A stretch of 64,000 nt of DNA from Isoetes taiwanensis. Its lineage: Eukaryota; Streptophyta; Lycopodiopsida; Isoetales; Isoetaceae. The translations under genes were made by a program, and so were the position numbers. The stretch spans positions 10,053,525 to 10,117,524 of the forward strand of contig JAJEKV010000017.1 in assembly GCA_021234155.1 (NCBI GenBank), written 5' to 3'. This document shows, one piece after another, positions 11,169 to 21,499 of the stretch. Under the pieces are notes generated by a model. That model was not told the DNA's origin, did not search any database, and saw only the letters and a program-made list of their open reading frames with translations. Within the stretch, counting starts at the first letter, position 1; each line of letters opens with the position of its first letter.

Positions 11169-12395
11169 TTCCTTGCAAAAGCAATTACGTGATCCTCTTG
11201 TAGCAAAGCAAGACCAATTGCCCTTTTAGTGACACTGATATAAGCTTTGAAGGGCTTTTCTAAATCAGAAGGTTTTAGCAGGATGGAATTACGGTTGGCA
11301 TTAATGATTTTATCAAAAGATTCCTGGCACTCTTCATTCCAATCAACCAGAATATGCTTGCTTTCATTTTTGGAGAATTTTCCCACCTTTGTGAGATTAG
11401 AAATTGGATTCATAGTGTGTGAGAAGTGGGGGACATATGTTCTTAAGAAACTGGTCATTTCCATGAAGCTTTTTACCTGTTTGAGTGTCTTGAGAGATGC
11501 CAACTTTTTCAAAGCCTCAACCTTGGCCTCAACAACATGTATGCCTTTTGTACACACCACATGTCCAAGCAATTCTCCTCTTGAAGACAAGAAATTTTTT
11601 TGGATTCAAGCTGACCCCCCCTTTTCTACATAAGGCAAACAACTTAGTTAGAACATCAAAATGACTTTTGAGGGAGGTTCCTAAGGAAAGATCATCCAAG
11701 AAGACACGAAAAGCATTGGCAGGCATGTCTTTGAAAATTGTGTCCATAGCTCTTTGAAATATTGCAGATGCATTCATTAATCCAAAGGGAATCCTCTTCA
11801 TGGCAAATGTTCCCCATAGTGTGATGAATGAGGTCTTTGGCTGATCTTCCTCCTTTATGCTTATTTGGTTGAAACCTGAGAAACCATCTAAGAAAGAATA
11901 TATATCTTTACCTGCAACAGCATGTAAAACCTCCTCTAGAAATGGTAATGGATAGCAATCTTTGATGGTGGCTTTGTTTAAATCTCTATAGTCAATACAG
12001 ATCCTGATGGTTTTATTTTTCTTTTCTACAGGGACAATGCAAGATAGCCATTCAGGGTTCACAATTTCTGCAATCACACCTGCATCCTTCATTTTATATA
12101 ACTCTTCTTTAATTAGTCCTAACAAGGATGCATCAAACCATAAGTATGCAGAACTATCTTGTTTAGGGAGTGCTAGCTGAATGGGGAGTTCCATGTTGGA
12201 CTCTTGATTGTTTGCATTTAATTCAGATTCTCCACATGGGTTTGACAACAGCATCTCTTCTTCAATGAAATTTAGGGCCTCAAATTCTCCTACCTTGTTG
12301 TATAATGTTACCTTCTTTCTACCATTGGAAATGGTGCACTCCCCTTTTGACCAAACAGGCCTGGCATCAACTGTAGAGGGCCATTTTCTTCCCAA
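11147..12395 (-). pseudogene. Element B reverse transcriptase and RNase H remnant
   Basis: RT motifs follow in order: IRICIDYRDLNKATIKDCYP, DGFSGFNQI, PFGLMNASAIFQ, VFLDDLSLG (the catalytic DD), SLNPKK. A frame shift near 11560 is followed by the thumb and connection, then an RNase H-like fold in which YISVTKRAIGLALL replaces the usual Asp-bearing strand. Upstream, YLWFD is fused directly to ASLLGLIKEEL near 12130. In C and D a whole RNase H plus linker lies between these two sites, so B has lost that module. Confidence 0.92.
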
Positions 12396-12428
12396 AAGTA
12401 AGTCATAGATATCTGACTTGTCTTCTAT

Positions 12429-13258
12429 TCATTCAAATGCAACCACAACAAAGTTAGCTGCAACAACTATACCTTCAACATCAATGGGCACATCAGGATT
12501 AATTTTTGTGTTTGAGAAAGATTTCAAGATCATTGGAGCTTTCTTGTCTATTTCAAGGCCACATAACCTCATGACATGCTGAGGCATAACATTCAAAGGT
12601 GATCCTCCATCCAATAAGACCTTGGTCAGGATATTTTTGCCCATTTTGGCAACACATGTGAAAGCTCCTGGGTCATAATCCTCCTGAGTGAGCATGTGCT
12701 CTTCAATATGGTTAGTCAGAGCAAATTCATCTTCTTTGGTCAAATTGAGCACTCTTTTCCTGTAAGATGGAGCTATCTTGAGTAGAGTTAGCAAGTCAAC
12801 ACAGATTTTAGAGTTTTTTAGCAAATACTCAAAATCCTCACTATCTTTTTCCTTTTTTAAATATTTCTGAGCAGGTGGAGGAGGCACAACCATATTTTGC
12901 TCAGCTTCCTTGTGTTTCACAGCATCGACTTCATCACTGGCACATGCTGGTTCTTTCTCCTTTGCATTATTCATCCTTCTAGTATGCACAGCCATAATCT
13001 CCTCCTGTTCTTCAATTTCCTGCACAAATATGATGGATGCATTTTGTTCATTAGGCTTAGATTTCTCCTGCCTAGCAAAATATTCTTTCACAGTACATCT
13101 ATCTTCATAATGTCCCACAGCTTTGCAAAAGGCACACACAGGGCATTCCTTACCAAAATGCCCTCTTTTTCCACATTTTGTGCAAGGCCTATACCAACAG
13201 TAATCAGAGGAGTGAGTATCTCTGAAACAATGGACACGGGGTGGATAGGTCTTCTTCG
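12429..13258 (-). pseudogene. Element B gag C-terminus and protease
   Basis: After the LINE-tail insertion gag resumes with zinc knuckles (CTKCGKRGHFGKEC and CAFCKAVGHYEDRC), a charged linker and then an aspartic-protease-like segment, KVLLDGGSPLNVMPQHV, where LLDGGS stands at the place of the usual D-T/S-G active site. The frame closes at 12429 (VVAFE stop) shortly before the next ORF resumes in YDLLLGRKW. The gag frame joins that of 13502-14368 if the insertion and one CTTCG are removed. Confidence 0.88.
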
Positions 13259-13501
13259 CGGACTCAGTTATGCCCCCCTGTCCGACATTAACCTCAGCTG
13301 TACTTGTGATTATGTATATAACTGTGCAGTATGTCAGCATCCTTATTGCTACTAAGGTTTTTCCCCCGAAAACCCTTCGGGGCGGGGGTTTTTTAATCCT
13401 GGTAGTAATACGCCTGCTGCTCTCTCTTTGTACTTGGGTCCCATAGGCCAGTTGGTCTCCGTGGACGATAAAATCATATTCTATTCTATTCTATTCTCAA
13501 A
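13259..13501 (+). mobile_element. 5'-truncated LINE tail inserted in B gag
   Basis: The 243-base insertion is bracketed by CTTCG at 13254-13258 and 13502-13506. Its 3' end is a TTCTA-type repeat (TATTCTATTCTATTCTATTC). It shares CCATAGGCCARTTGGTCTCC, GTGGACGATAAAA and the folded hairpin (13344-13410) with the LINE copies ending at 20389 and 24335, where these elements are the 3' UTR after ORF2. It therefore is a LINE copy truncated to its 3' UTR. Removing it restores the gag frame of B. Confidence 0.88.
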
Positions 13502-14368
13502 CTTCGAGTTCTTCATCTCTTGAAGTTGCTTGGTCACCTCAACTAATGCCTCTGATACTTTGGTGATCTCAGCTCTTACATCTGTTGTAGGAGCTTCAGT
13601 ATCCTCCATTTTTGTTTTTTTCTTTTCCTTTTGAACAACATACACTGGCACAGGTCCTGGTCCCAAGTATTCTTGTTCATAATCTAGAAAAAAAGGATCA
13701 TGAGGTGAGTGCATGTCATCTGGTAAGTAAGAAATCATATCTGCAATTTCAGTGGCCTTAGTAAAAGCCTTATGTATTGTGTCAAAACCTTCTTGTTTTT
13801 GAATCTTTAGCAGCTTCCTGTGTATTCTCGGTATACTGCTTAATCCTCTGATAAAAGATGCCACAAGGTGCAGGGTGTGGTTAGGAACTTGGTTGATCTG
13901 GCATTTGACAAGATAAAGATTGAACCTTTCCACATATTGATGAACACTTTCACCATGTGTAATGTGAAAAGTCTGCAACTCAAATATCAAATCTTGAGGA
14001 TCCAAAAGCTTACCAAAACGTGCCAAAAATTTCTTGACTAATTCATCCCAAGAGTTTGCTCCCAAACTTATAACATACTCAAGCCAAGCTCTAACCTCAT
14101 CATTCTTGAAATAATTTTTAAACTCAGAGAATTTGCAACCCTTTTTGTGCCCATACTCCTGATAGTACTCCTCAAAAGTCTTTAGAAAATTGTTAGCATT
14201 CATGCTTGGATCAAAAGTAGGAACTGGAATGGACATATTCAACTCAAAATAATGACAAGGCATACCTGAATTGGCCTGTATGGTCACAGTAGGTGCTGCA
14301 GCAGTGGTCTCACGATTCTCTTATGCTTCAGCATGCTCAGACGTCTCATTGGTTCTCATAGGGGCCAT
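13502..14368 (-). pseudogene. Element B gag, N-terminal part
   Basis: The start ATG is set at 14366-14368 (MAPMRTNE), because element D starts its gag at the same distance from the LTR with MAPRKS. A TAA at 14321-14323 stops the frame after about 15 codons; the large open part begins again at 14287. The body has the retrotransposon-gag core with FLKTFEEYYQEYG, WDELVKKFLARFGK and FHITHGESVHQYVERFNLYL, then VSEALVEVTKQLQEMKNS before the insertion. It would form the capsid-like particle. Confidence 0.88.
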
Positions 14369-14392
14369 GAGTTCAAATTCAAGGAAAATGAT

Positions 14393-14411
14393 CCCAGTAG
14401 GACCTCCAAAA
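14393..14411 (-). promoter_or_regulatory. Candidate primer-binding site of B
   Basis: In element sense the 5' LTR end CAACA is followed by TTTTGGAGGTCCTACTGGG. The matching place in element D is TTTTAGAGGTTCTACCGAG. The core TGGAGGTCC starts two bases after the LTR and begins TGG as a complement of a tRNA CCA end should. Which tRNA it matches cannot be stated without a search. Confidence 0.55.
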
Positions 14412-16967
14412 TGTTGAAGGTGTTCCTGGCAAAACCTTCAACCTCAATGGTTTAGAACCTCCAGGTTGCTTGAGGCAACCACTCTGAGTTAAAAGATCCA
14501 AGAAAAATGCTCAAACAGTTATCCAACTTAGCTTTCCCTAAAGGATGAAAAGTCCGTGTCACAAAAAAGCTTGCCAAATGCAAACCAAATTCTTGCATCC
14601 ATGGCTCCATAAGACCTGTAAGTATCTTAGGGCAAAAGTTAGAGAAGCTCTGATGAGGGCAGATGGATCAAAGAGACACTCCTGACCAAGTCAATTTTTG
14701 GTCAATATCCCTGGCAGAGAGCTAGATGTTAGAACTCGATGTTGGGTTTTCCTTTTTGTGATTTGATGCTTTTGCCTATTCCTAAAATGTCTGCACTCAA
14801 TGGTCCTTGATGGTCTCTGCAAGTGGAGATCTAATTTTTTGGGTTTCTTGATTTTTGATAGGCTGACTGTGATAAAGTATGAGCAGGAGCGAAAATATAT
14901 TTTTTACTGGAAAGAATGAATGCAAATCTTGCTTTTTATGCAATATCCATGCATGACATGACCTCCTAATGACTCTCAGAAACTTTATTCGCTGCTATTG
15001 AGCTGAATGTGGATTTGTGCTTCAATAACTCCAAATATAAGCTTTGCTTTTGTGCTGATAGCTTAGACAAAGACTAGGGCTAGAAAACACTTGTGTTGTA
15101 GATGCCTAAATGCCAAGCTAGTACTACTATAACCTTCAGAATGAAATGCAAAAGGGAAATAATGCAAGCATAGTAATTTTGTCACCAGATCGATATAGAA
15201 CACTCAGAATTCAATAACAAGGCTCGGATTTTCATTTGAATTAGGTACACATGGGCAAATAACAGTAATCCCAAGCTCTAAGTCTTGGGCACATGATCTA
15301 ATAGGTATACAGTCAAGGAATTTGCATGAATTTGTCAAAATTTGCAAGCTAAGAATCAAATATGGAAGGCAGAATCAAGCTCCAGTCATGCAAGCCAGTC
15401 CCTCTTCAAGGTAATAAATCTCCTTTTCACTTCAAAGCCCTCAAATTTTCTCTGAGCACAAAATCCCCTTTTAAAATTCCCCTATTTTGTTGCGTTCTTG
15501 GCTAATTCAGTTCAATTCTCTGTCCTTTTGCTTCTCTGATGTATTCTTGGCATTCTACAAGGTTGTTCGGCAGCTTAGGATCATGATTGCATGGTTGTTT
15601 CGAACAAATCAGACGGATCTTGGCATTTTCGAATTTTAGGGTTCTTGGCAATTCTTGATGAAATATCCCACAGGCCAGAAGCACTCGGGAGGCTAAGGTA
15701 TATAAGGAATAACAAAATCCTTATTATTAATATTTAACGTGCAATGTCCACGTGGGCTTCGGTACCTCCACTGCCCCACACGCCTGGATGTTCCACGCGG
15801 CATGGGGATATTGGCTGGGGAAGAAAATAGGCTGGGGGCGTAGATAGGAAAAATTTTGCAACATGGTCTAAGGCACGATGTTCAAGGAACTTAATTTGAG
15901 GGCCAAAATGAATGATTTTTTCGATTTTCTTTTTTTCCAAGGGGAATCTTTTAATATACTCTAGAAGATGCTGGAATCTTTCTTGCAAATGGGCACTTTT
16001 CAAATTTTGGCTTCAAAATGGCATGTAAGAAGGATGATGTGGCATGTGAGCATGCTGACTTGGCAAAGCAAGGGTGACATGGCAAACAAGGGTGGTGACG
16101 TGTCAAACAACTCGGCTTAGAATATTAATTCTAGTCAAAACTTTGAGTGAGGTGGACATGATGTGTATGACATGTGGATGATGATGTGGAGGTGTTGATG
16201 ATGATGTGGCATGGTGATGTGTCACTTTTATAGATTCAAACATGTAATTTGAAGGATTTTTGTAAAAATTAGAGTCTCAATGTAGTGACACGTGCATGAT
16301 ATGACATGGCAAGAGAGGGTGACATATATGGTGACTTGGCCTCCCAAAGGTGTTGTCATGGGTCAATTTAGGCATAAATGCATGATATTTGCATTTTCTA
16401 GGCAAATCTTGATTTTGGGTGTTTCACTTAGGAACTTTTGCATTCTCTCTCCTCTTTTGACTTATAGGGAGATAATGTTGACTTTTGACCACATGTATGA
16501 CCAAGTCAAATGAAGTCTTGTGCTTTGAATGATATGGAGATGATATGGTGAGTGTGTGGAATGTGAATGACATATGAGGGGGTAGTTTTGACTAGAAAAA
16601 ATCTTCAAGGCCAAATTTGACTTGGAGATGAGGTGTAGGTGTGGAACTAGAGATCTCATGAGCATTTAAGCATGGTCAAGGATAAGGAGGATATAGGATG
16701 GGAATCAAAGGGTGCAATCATGCCAAGAACTCAAATGATACCATCACATACCAAGAAATCTTCAAGGGGTCTTCAATCCTTCAAACTTTGCTTGATTCTC
16801 CTTTTTGCCTTGCTTGTGTGACCTTAGTCAAATGTCCTCACCTTGCTCTTCAAGTCTTCAAAGTGTGCAAGTATGAATTCTTCTTGTTCCTCTAAGTTCA
16901 GATCAAAGTGTGAGAATTAGTGTCAGAAACCTGTCTTGCTCTTCCATGCTGCCATAGCATGGCAGCA
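14412..16967 (-). repeat. 5' LTR of element B
   Basis: The LTR is 2556 bases and pairs with 6304-8827. It starts in element sense at 16967 with the TGCTGCC hairpin and ends at 14412 with CTTCAACA. The transcription start and poly(A) sites cannot be fixed from sequence alone. Repeated TGATGTGG/TGACATGG-like words are common at 16030-16350 (and in the other LTR at 7900-8170) without forming a clean tandem array. Confidence 0.93.
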
Positions 16968-16972
16968 CTACC

Positions 16973-17690
<718 letters not shown>

Positions 17691-18904
17691 AAAACAACTA
17701 TTAGGATATTTAACTTGACAATTATGGCAGAAAGATGGCTATTCTAAAACTCTATTGGGAAACCATTGCGAAGTCAAGAAGCACATATATATTTGAGTAG
17801 CGAGCAATAAGCAAAATCTAAGATGTTGTAATTCGGAGCATAAGATGCTAAAATTTAGAGCTATATTTCAAATATCTGGTATGAGAAAATACCAGAGAAT
17901 TTGATAGCAAAATCATGAGCATAAAGGTTCTTCATGTTTTTGAATATGTTGTGACTGCTTGAGGTCAAACAAATATTAAAGATTATTATTGCCTTAGAAA
18001 AGGGGAAAAGAAAGATGAAAAGGGAGCCGGATTATACACAAGCGCCTGTCCATGTTCTGTTGACAAGTTTTTTGTTTGCATGTTTAGTTGATAAGGAGTA
18101 TTGCACTAGAAAGACAAACTGCTGGTAGTTATAGACTGTAGCACAACCAAGGCTTTCTTGTATAAACAACTGGCAATTTGACATTAATGTCGCTGCTTTT
18201 GCAATTTATTTCACATTACAATGAAAAAATGTGCTTGATGCCCAGGATAGTTTACCATATATTATACCACTCGTCTTACAAGACATAAATTTGTTTTCAA
18301 AGGCTTAAAGGGCTTGTGTCAGCGTTGGAGATATGATGAGCATAATTTTGAGTTGTGCCTAGCCATTGTTCATATGTTTATATATTTGAATAATTTGTTC
18401 ATTTATAGGAGGTGAAAATTTGGTTTTGCTTCTGCATTTTGTTTGTTCTTTGTTATATCAGGAGCCCTTATGTTAATGGCTTTTAGTCTCTATTATGCCT
18501 ACCCCAATAACTCATTTGCGCCTTATAATTTGATATTTGTAATCTTCCTATGCATGAACCACATAATTTTGGAACCCATACCTGATAAACTACATTAATC
18601 TGGAATGCTTATTATCTAGTAGTGTTGTCTTAAAGGATTCTCAAAGATTTAAATGGTGTCTTTATTTTCAAATGAAGCACACAAATTGTTGATACTTTGG
18701 CTGGCGTCACAATGCATCGGTTTAAGATCTCCATCATACAATCTTGCTCTACATATATTAGTAAGGGGTCTATCTATTTCTTATAAAAGTTCATGCTCAC
18801 TCTGTGATCTTGCGCTGGCTACATTTTTGAATTGTTATTACCCAATCTCGGATTGTCAATGGTATCTCTTTAAGCTATATGCCTCAGTTTTGTGCGCAGT
18901 TTTC
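17691..18904. other. Intergenic stretch, no gene seen
   Basis: AT-rich sequence with frequent stops in all frames. No repeat element, tRNA-like boxes or coding motif recognised. A short open stretch at 18653-18907 (+) shows no domain. Confidence 0.5.
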
Positions 18905-19044
18905 TAGCTGCCTATACCATTTAAATGTGTCTGATATCTCGATGTTTGAAGTTGGCAAGGGAGTCTACGGCCTTCTAACTGCCTATATCATTTAAATATG
19001 TCAGTTCCTTTCGACGTTTGAAGTCGGCAAAGGGTGTCAATGGC
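18905..19044 (+). repeat. Diverged tandem duplication, about 70 bases per unit
   Basis: Units at 18905-18972 and 18976-19044 share ACTGCCTATAYCATTTAAAT, then ATATGTC/ATGTGTC and the word GACGTTTGAAGTCGGCAA (first unit GATGTTTGAAGTTGGCAA). The second unit leads directly into the LINE reverse-transcriptase motif, so the duplication may belong to the LINE body. Confidence 0.7.
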
Positions 19045-20389
19045 AGCTAATATATGTTGATGATATGGACCTCCTAGCTTACAATGCAGCGAGCCTGCAG
19101 TGCCATTTCAATGTCCTGGACACATGCCCGGAGATTGACATGCGCATCACTCTGGCCAAGACTAAGGTGGTCCTTATATCATCCTCACGTCAGCTGAGGG
19201 CCGCCTTCCTTCAGTTACCAGGGGCAGCATATGGAAGCGGCATCCACTACAAACATTTGGGAGTGGAATTTCCTTCTACTATGCACTGGGACATTTCCAT
19301 CCTGGCTACGTGCGACAACAGGCTGGAAGGCGCTATGTGCAATGCAGAACAACAGTCACAGAGTGGAGCGGTATGATTGGGCCCATTAGTTGCTCCTATT
19401 CAGGGTCTTGGTTGAGCCCGTCCTTTCATTTCTCGCTACTTGGAATGACTTGAAGTACATGCAAAAAACCTTTAACAGGGCACTAGGGGTGAAGTCCATG
19501 TTCCTATATCAACTCATGTTGTAGGAGATAGGTTTCTTGCCTCTTCAGAGGATGGCCCTTGTTCGTCACATCGTCTACTTTCAAAAGCTGGTCAATATGG
19601 ACAGTGTTCGTCTCTCTAACCTACCTTATACCGTGGCAATAGGGCCCGAGTGCCTCCAGGCCTGCTGGAGGGAAAAGAGAGCTCAGTGGCTGGCCAGATA
19701 GAATGGGCAAGAGCACAAGTGCATAGAAGTGCAAGCAGAGACATATCATCGCTTGAGGCAATACCTTGATGCTTGCTTCCTCGGCAAGATTTGGGATGCC
19801 AATGTCCTTGAACAGGTCAATACATCACACTACTAGCACCACATAAACTCCACATTGGAATAGGGTCTGCAATGCTACATGCATACTCATTTGCCTATGA
19901 AAAGATGCAGAGTCATTGCGTGGTTTCGCATATGTGCACACCAACTTCGAATGGAGACATGCAAATGGATTGAGGAGCCCGAACTTCGGGCACATGTTTA
20001 GTTATTGGTTTCTATAGAGTGTAGTCTGCAATTAAAATCCAGTTAGGGCATGTTAGTCACAATTTCTAAACTCCAGGCCCAAACTCACCATGCGAACGGA
20101 TGATGATGTGGACTATCAACAATTTTCTGTGGTCCACATTATAGAAGCCTTCATTATAGAGACAAGTTCACCCTACAATTCTATATCAATGTCAAATTTT
20201 CATTCACCCATGATATATATTTGTATTTGTATTTGTACAGTTTGACATCCAACCTATTTCCCCCAAACAACCCTATGGGGGGGTGGTGGGTTACCTCGAA
20301 CAATAATACGTTTGTTGTGCCTCCTTGAGTCCCATAGGCCAATTGGTCTCCGTGGACGATAAAAACTCTAGTCTATTTATTCTATTCAC
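19035..20389 (+). mobile_element. LINE copy 2, from RT catalytic motif to 3' tail
   Basis: The plus-strand frame opens at the catalytic box, LIYVDDMDLLAYNAAS, followed by the usual TLAKTKVVLISSSRQL. The later segment is broken by stops but still reads HTHLPMK and HQLRMETCKWIEEPEL, the segment before the C-terminal Cys cluster. The cluster itself is lost. The 3' UTR returns at about 20230 (TGTACAGTTTGACA, as in the 24-kb copy) and ends at 20389 with GGTCTCCGTGGACGATAAAA and a degenerate TTCTA run. The frame break near 19376 and others make it dead. Confidence 0.75.
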
Positions 20390-20698
20390 CCAACCTATGG
20401 CAATAATATATCATATACCAAAGTATGTGGAGGGTGCTCCTTTTGAAAAATTATTGTCTATCCCATATTAATGCATGCCTCATGTTTCAAAGGATGTGGA
20501 GATTATAAGATGTGGTACCAAGCTCTATTGTCATCATGTACACTGACAAGATATGGACATAAATTTTTTATAAAATTAGATCATATTGTCTTCGAAAGGA
20601 CAAGTAATCTCGGATACTTCTCAGATTTTTGAACATATTACAGTAGGTACAATTTAAATGTGATCCTTCACATCTCAAATATGATAGAACATTGCATC

Positions 20699-21499
20699 TC
20701 ACAATCCAATAAAGCATTTGGAGAAAGATTTTCGAAGCTCTTGCTTGTCTCGAAGCTCTATTCTCAATGCCATGCTCATTTCAACATGGAAGAATAGACC
20801 ACTTGGGTTGGCATCATAAAACAACTTTGCATTAACATTTAGGGTGCCTCCTAGTTCACGAATTTCTTCTGGATAATAAAGTATGATAAATCTTGAAGAT
20901 CCTCTTAGTTCTGACTTAAGTAGATTCACAATTGACTTATGTTGAGGCAAAGATTCCTTTTTTGTAGAACTTAAGATCATATCTGCTTTAATGCCATGGG
21001 AAGTAGCATCGAAAGCATGGAGTTGTATGATACAAGGCCTATGAAACACTTTTGCAACTGCAACCGTAAATGCATTGCAATAAGATATTGGTTCTTTAGC
21101 CAAATCAACATTTTTGCGATGTGTCGTATTCCAAGCTGCCGCAAGATAATTTCCTTCCATGAGTAACTTAAACACGACCCTGTGAGTGTGCATGTCTGAT
21201 GGTGTATGTATTGCTTGGAGGACATTTTGGGACCCTTTATTTGTCACCTTTATCACATAATAACCATGCCCACATCCAAATCTTTTTGGGGATTCTGATA
21301 TTATCACAAACTCATCGCTTCCTTCTTTGATATTTCGGATCATGAATCCCAAATGTTCCCATTTGCTCACATGTTCTGCTTTGAAGCCGCGATTTCTAAG
21401 CAAATGTTCAAATAGATTTTCTGCAATTTGAATGTTCAAAAGTGACGGTCGCTCATATTGACCCTTTGCCACATAAGAATTAAGCATGTCATACTCCAT
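20699..21499 (-). CDS. Unrecognised 266-residue protein, intact ORF
   Basis: A full open frame with plant-like base composition and no retroelement motif. Visible clusters are GCGHGYYVIKV (76-85), QAIHTPSDMHTHRV (96-108), AAAWNTTHRKNVDLAKEP (120-137), CIIQLHAFD (156-164), DMILSS (173-178) and GLFFHVEMSMALR (234-246). His98, Asp102, His104, His127, Asp132, His161 and His238-Glu240 would make sense as metal or catalytic residues. The order H-D-T/H, then HR, then QLH-F, then HVE/HIE near the end recalls uncharacterised bacterial secreted or hydrolase-like proteins, from memory only. No signal peptide or membrane helix is visible. A CTTCAG just upstream of the ATG, in frame, leaves open that this is the last exon of a longer gene. 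Confidence 0.6.
   Translation of the reverse strand: MEYDMLNSYVAKGQYERPSLLNIQIAENLFEHLLRNRGFKAEHVSKWEHLGFMIRNIKEGSDEFVIISESPKRFGCGHGYYVIKVTNKGSQNVLQAIHTPSDMHTHRVVFKLLMEGNYLAAAWNTTHRKNVDLAKEPISYCNAFTVAVAKVFHRPCIIQLHAFDATSHGIKADMILSSTKKESLPQHKSIVNLLKSELRGSSRFIILYYPEEIRELGGTLNVNAKLFYDANPSGLFFHVEMSMALRIELRDKQELRKSFSKCFIGL

Larger units (their letters stand above)
6304..16967 (-). mobile_element. Ty3-type LTR retrotransposon B, complete but defective
   Basis: The 10,664-base element has LTRs at 6304-8827 and 14412-16967 and a perfect target duplication CTACC at 6299-6303 and 16968-16972. Minus-strand order is gag, zinc knuckles, protease, reverse transcriptase, RNase H remnant, integrase without chromodomain. 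It is dead: early stop in gag, a LINE-tail insertion in gag, several frame breaks, loss of the upstream RNase H module and of the integrase middle Asp. It sits inside a LINE. B and C are close relatives at protein level. Confidence 0.95.
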
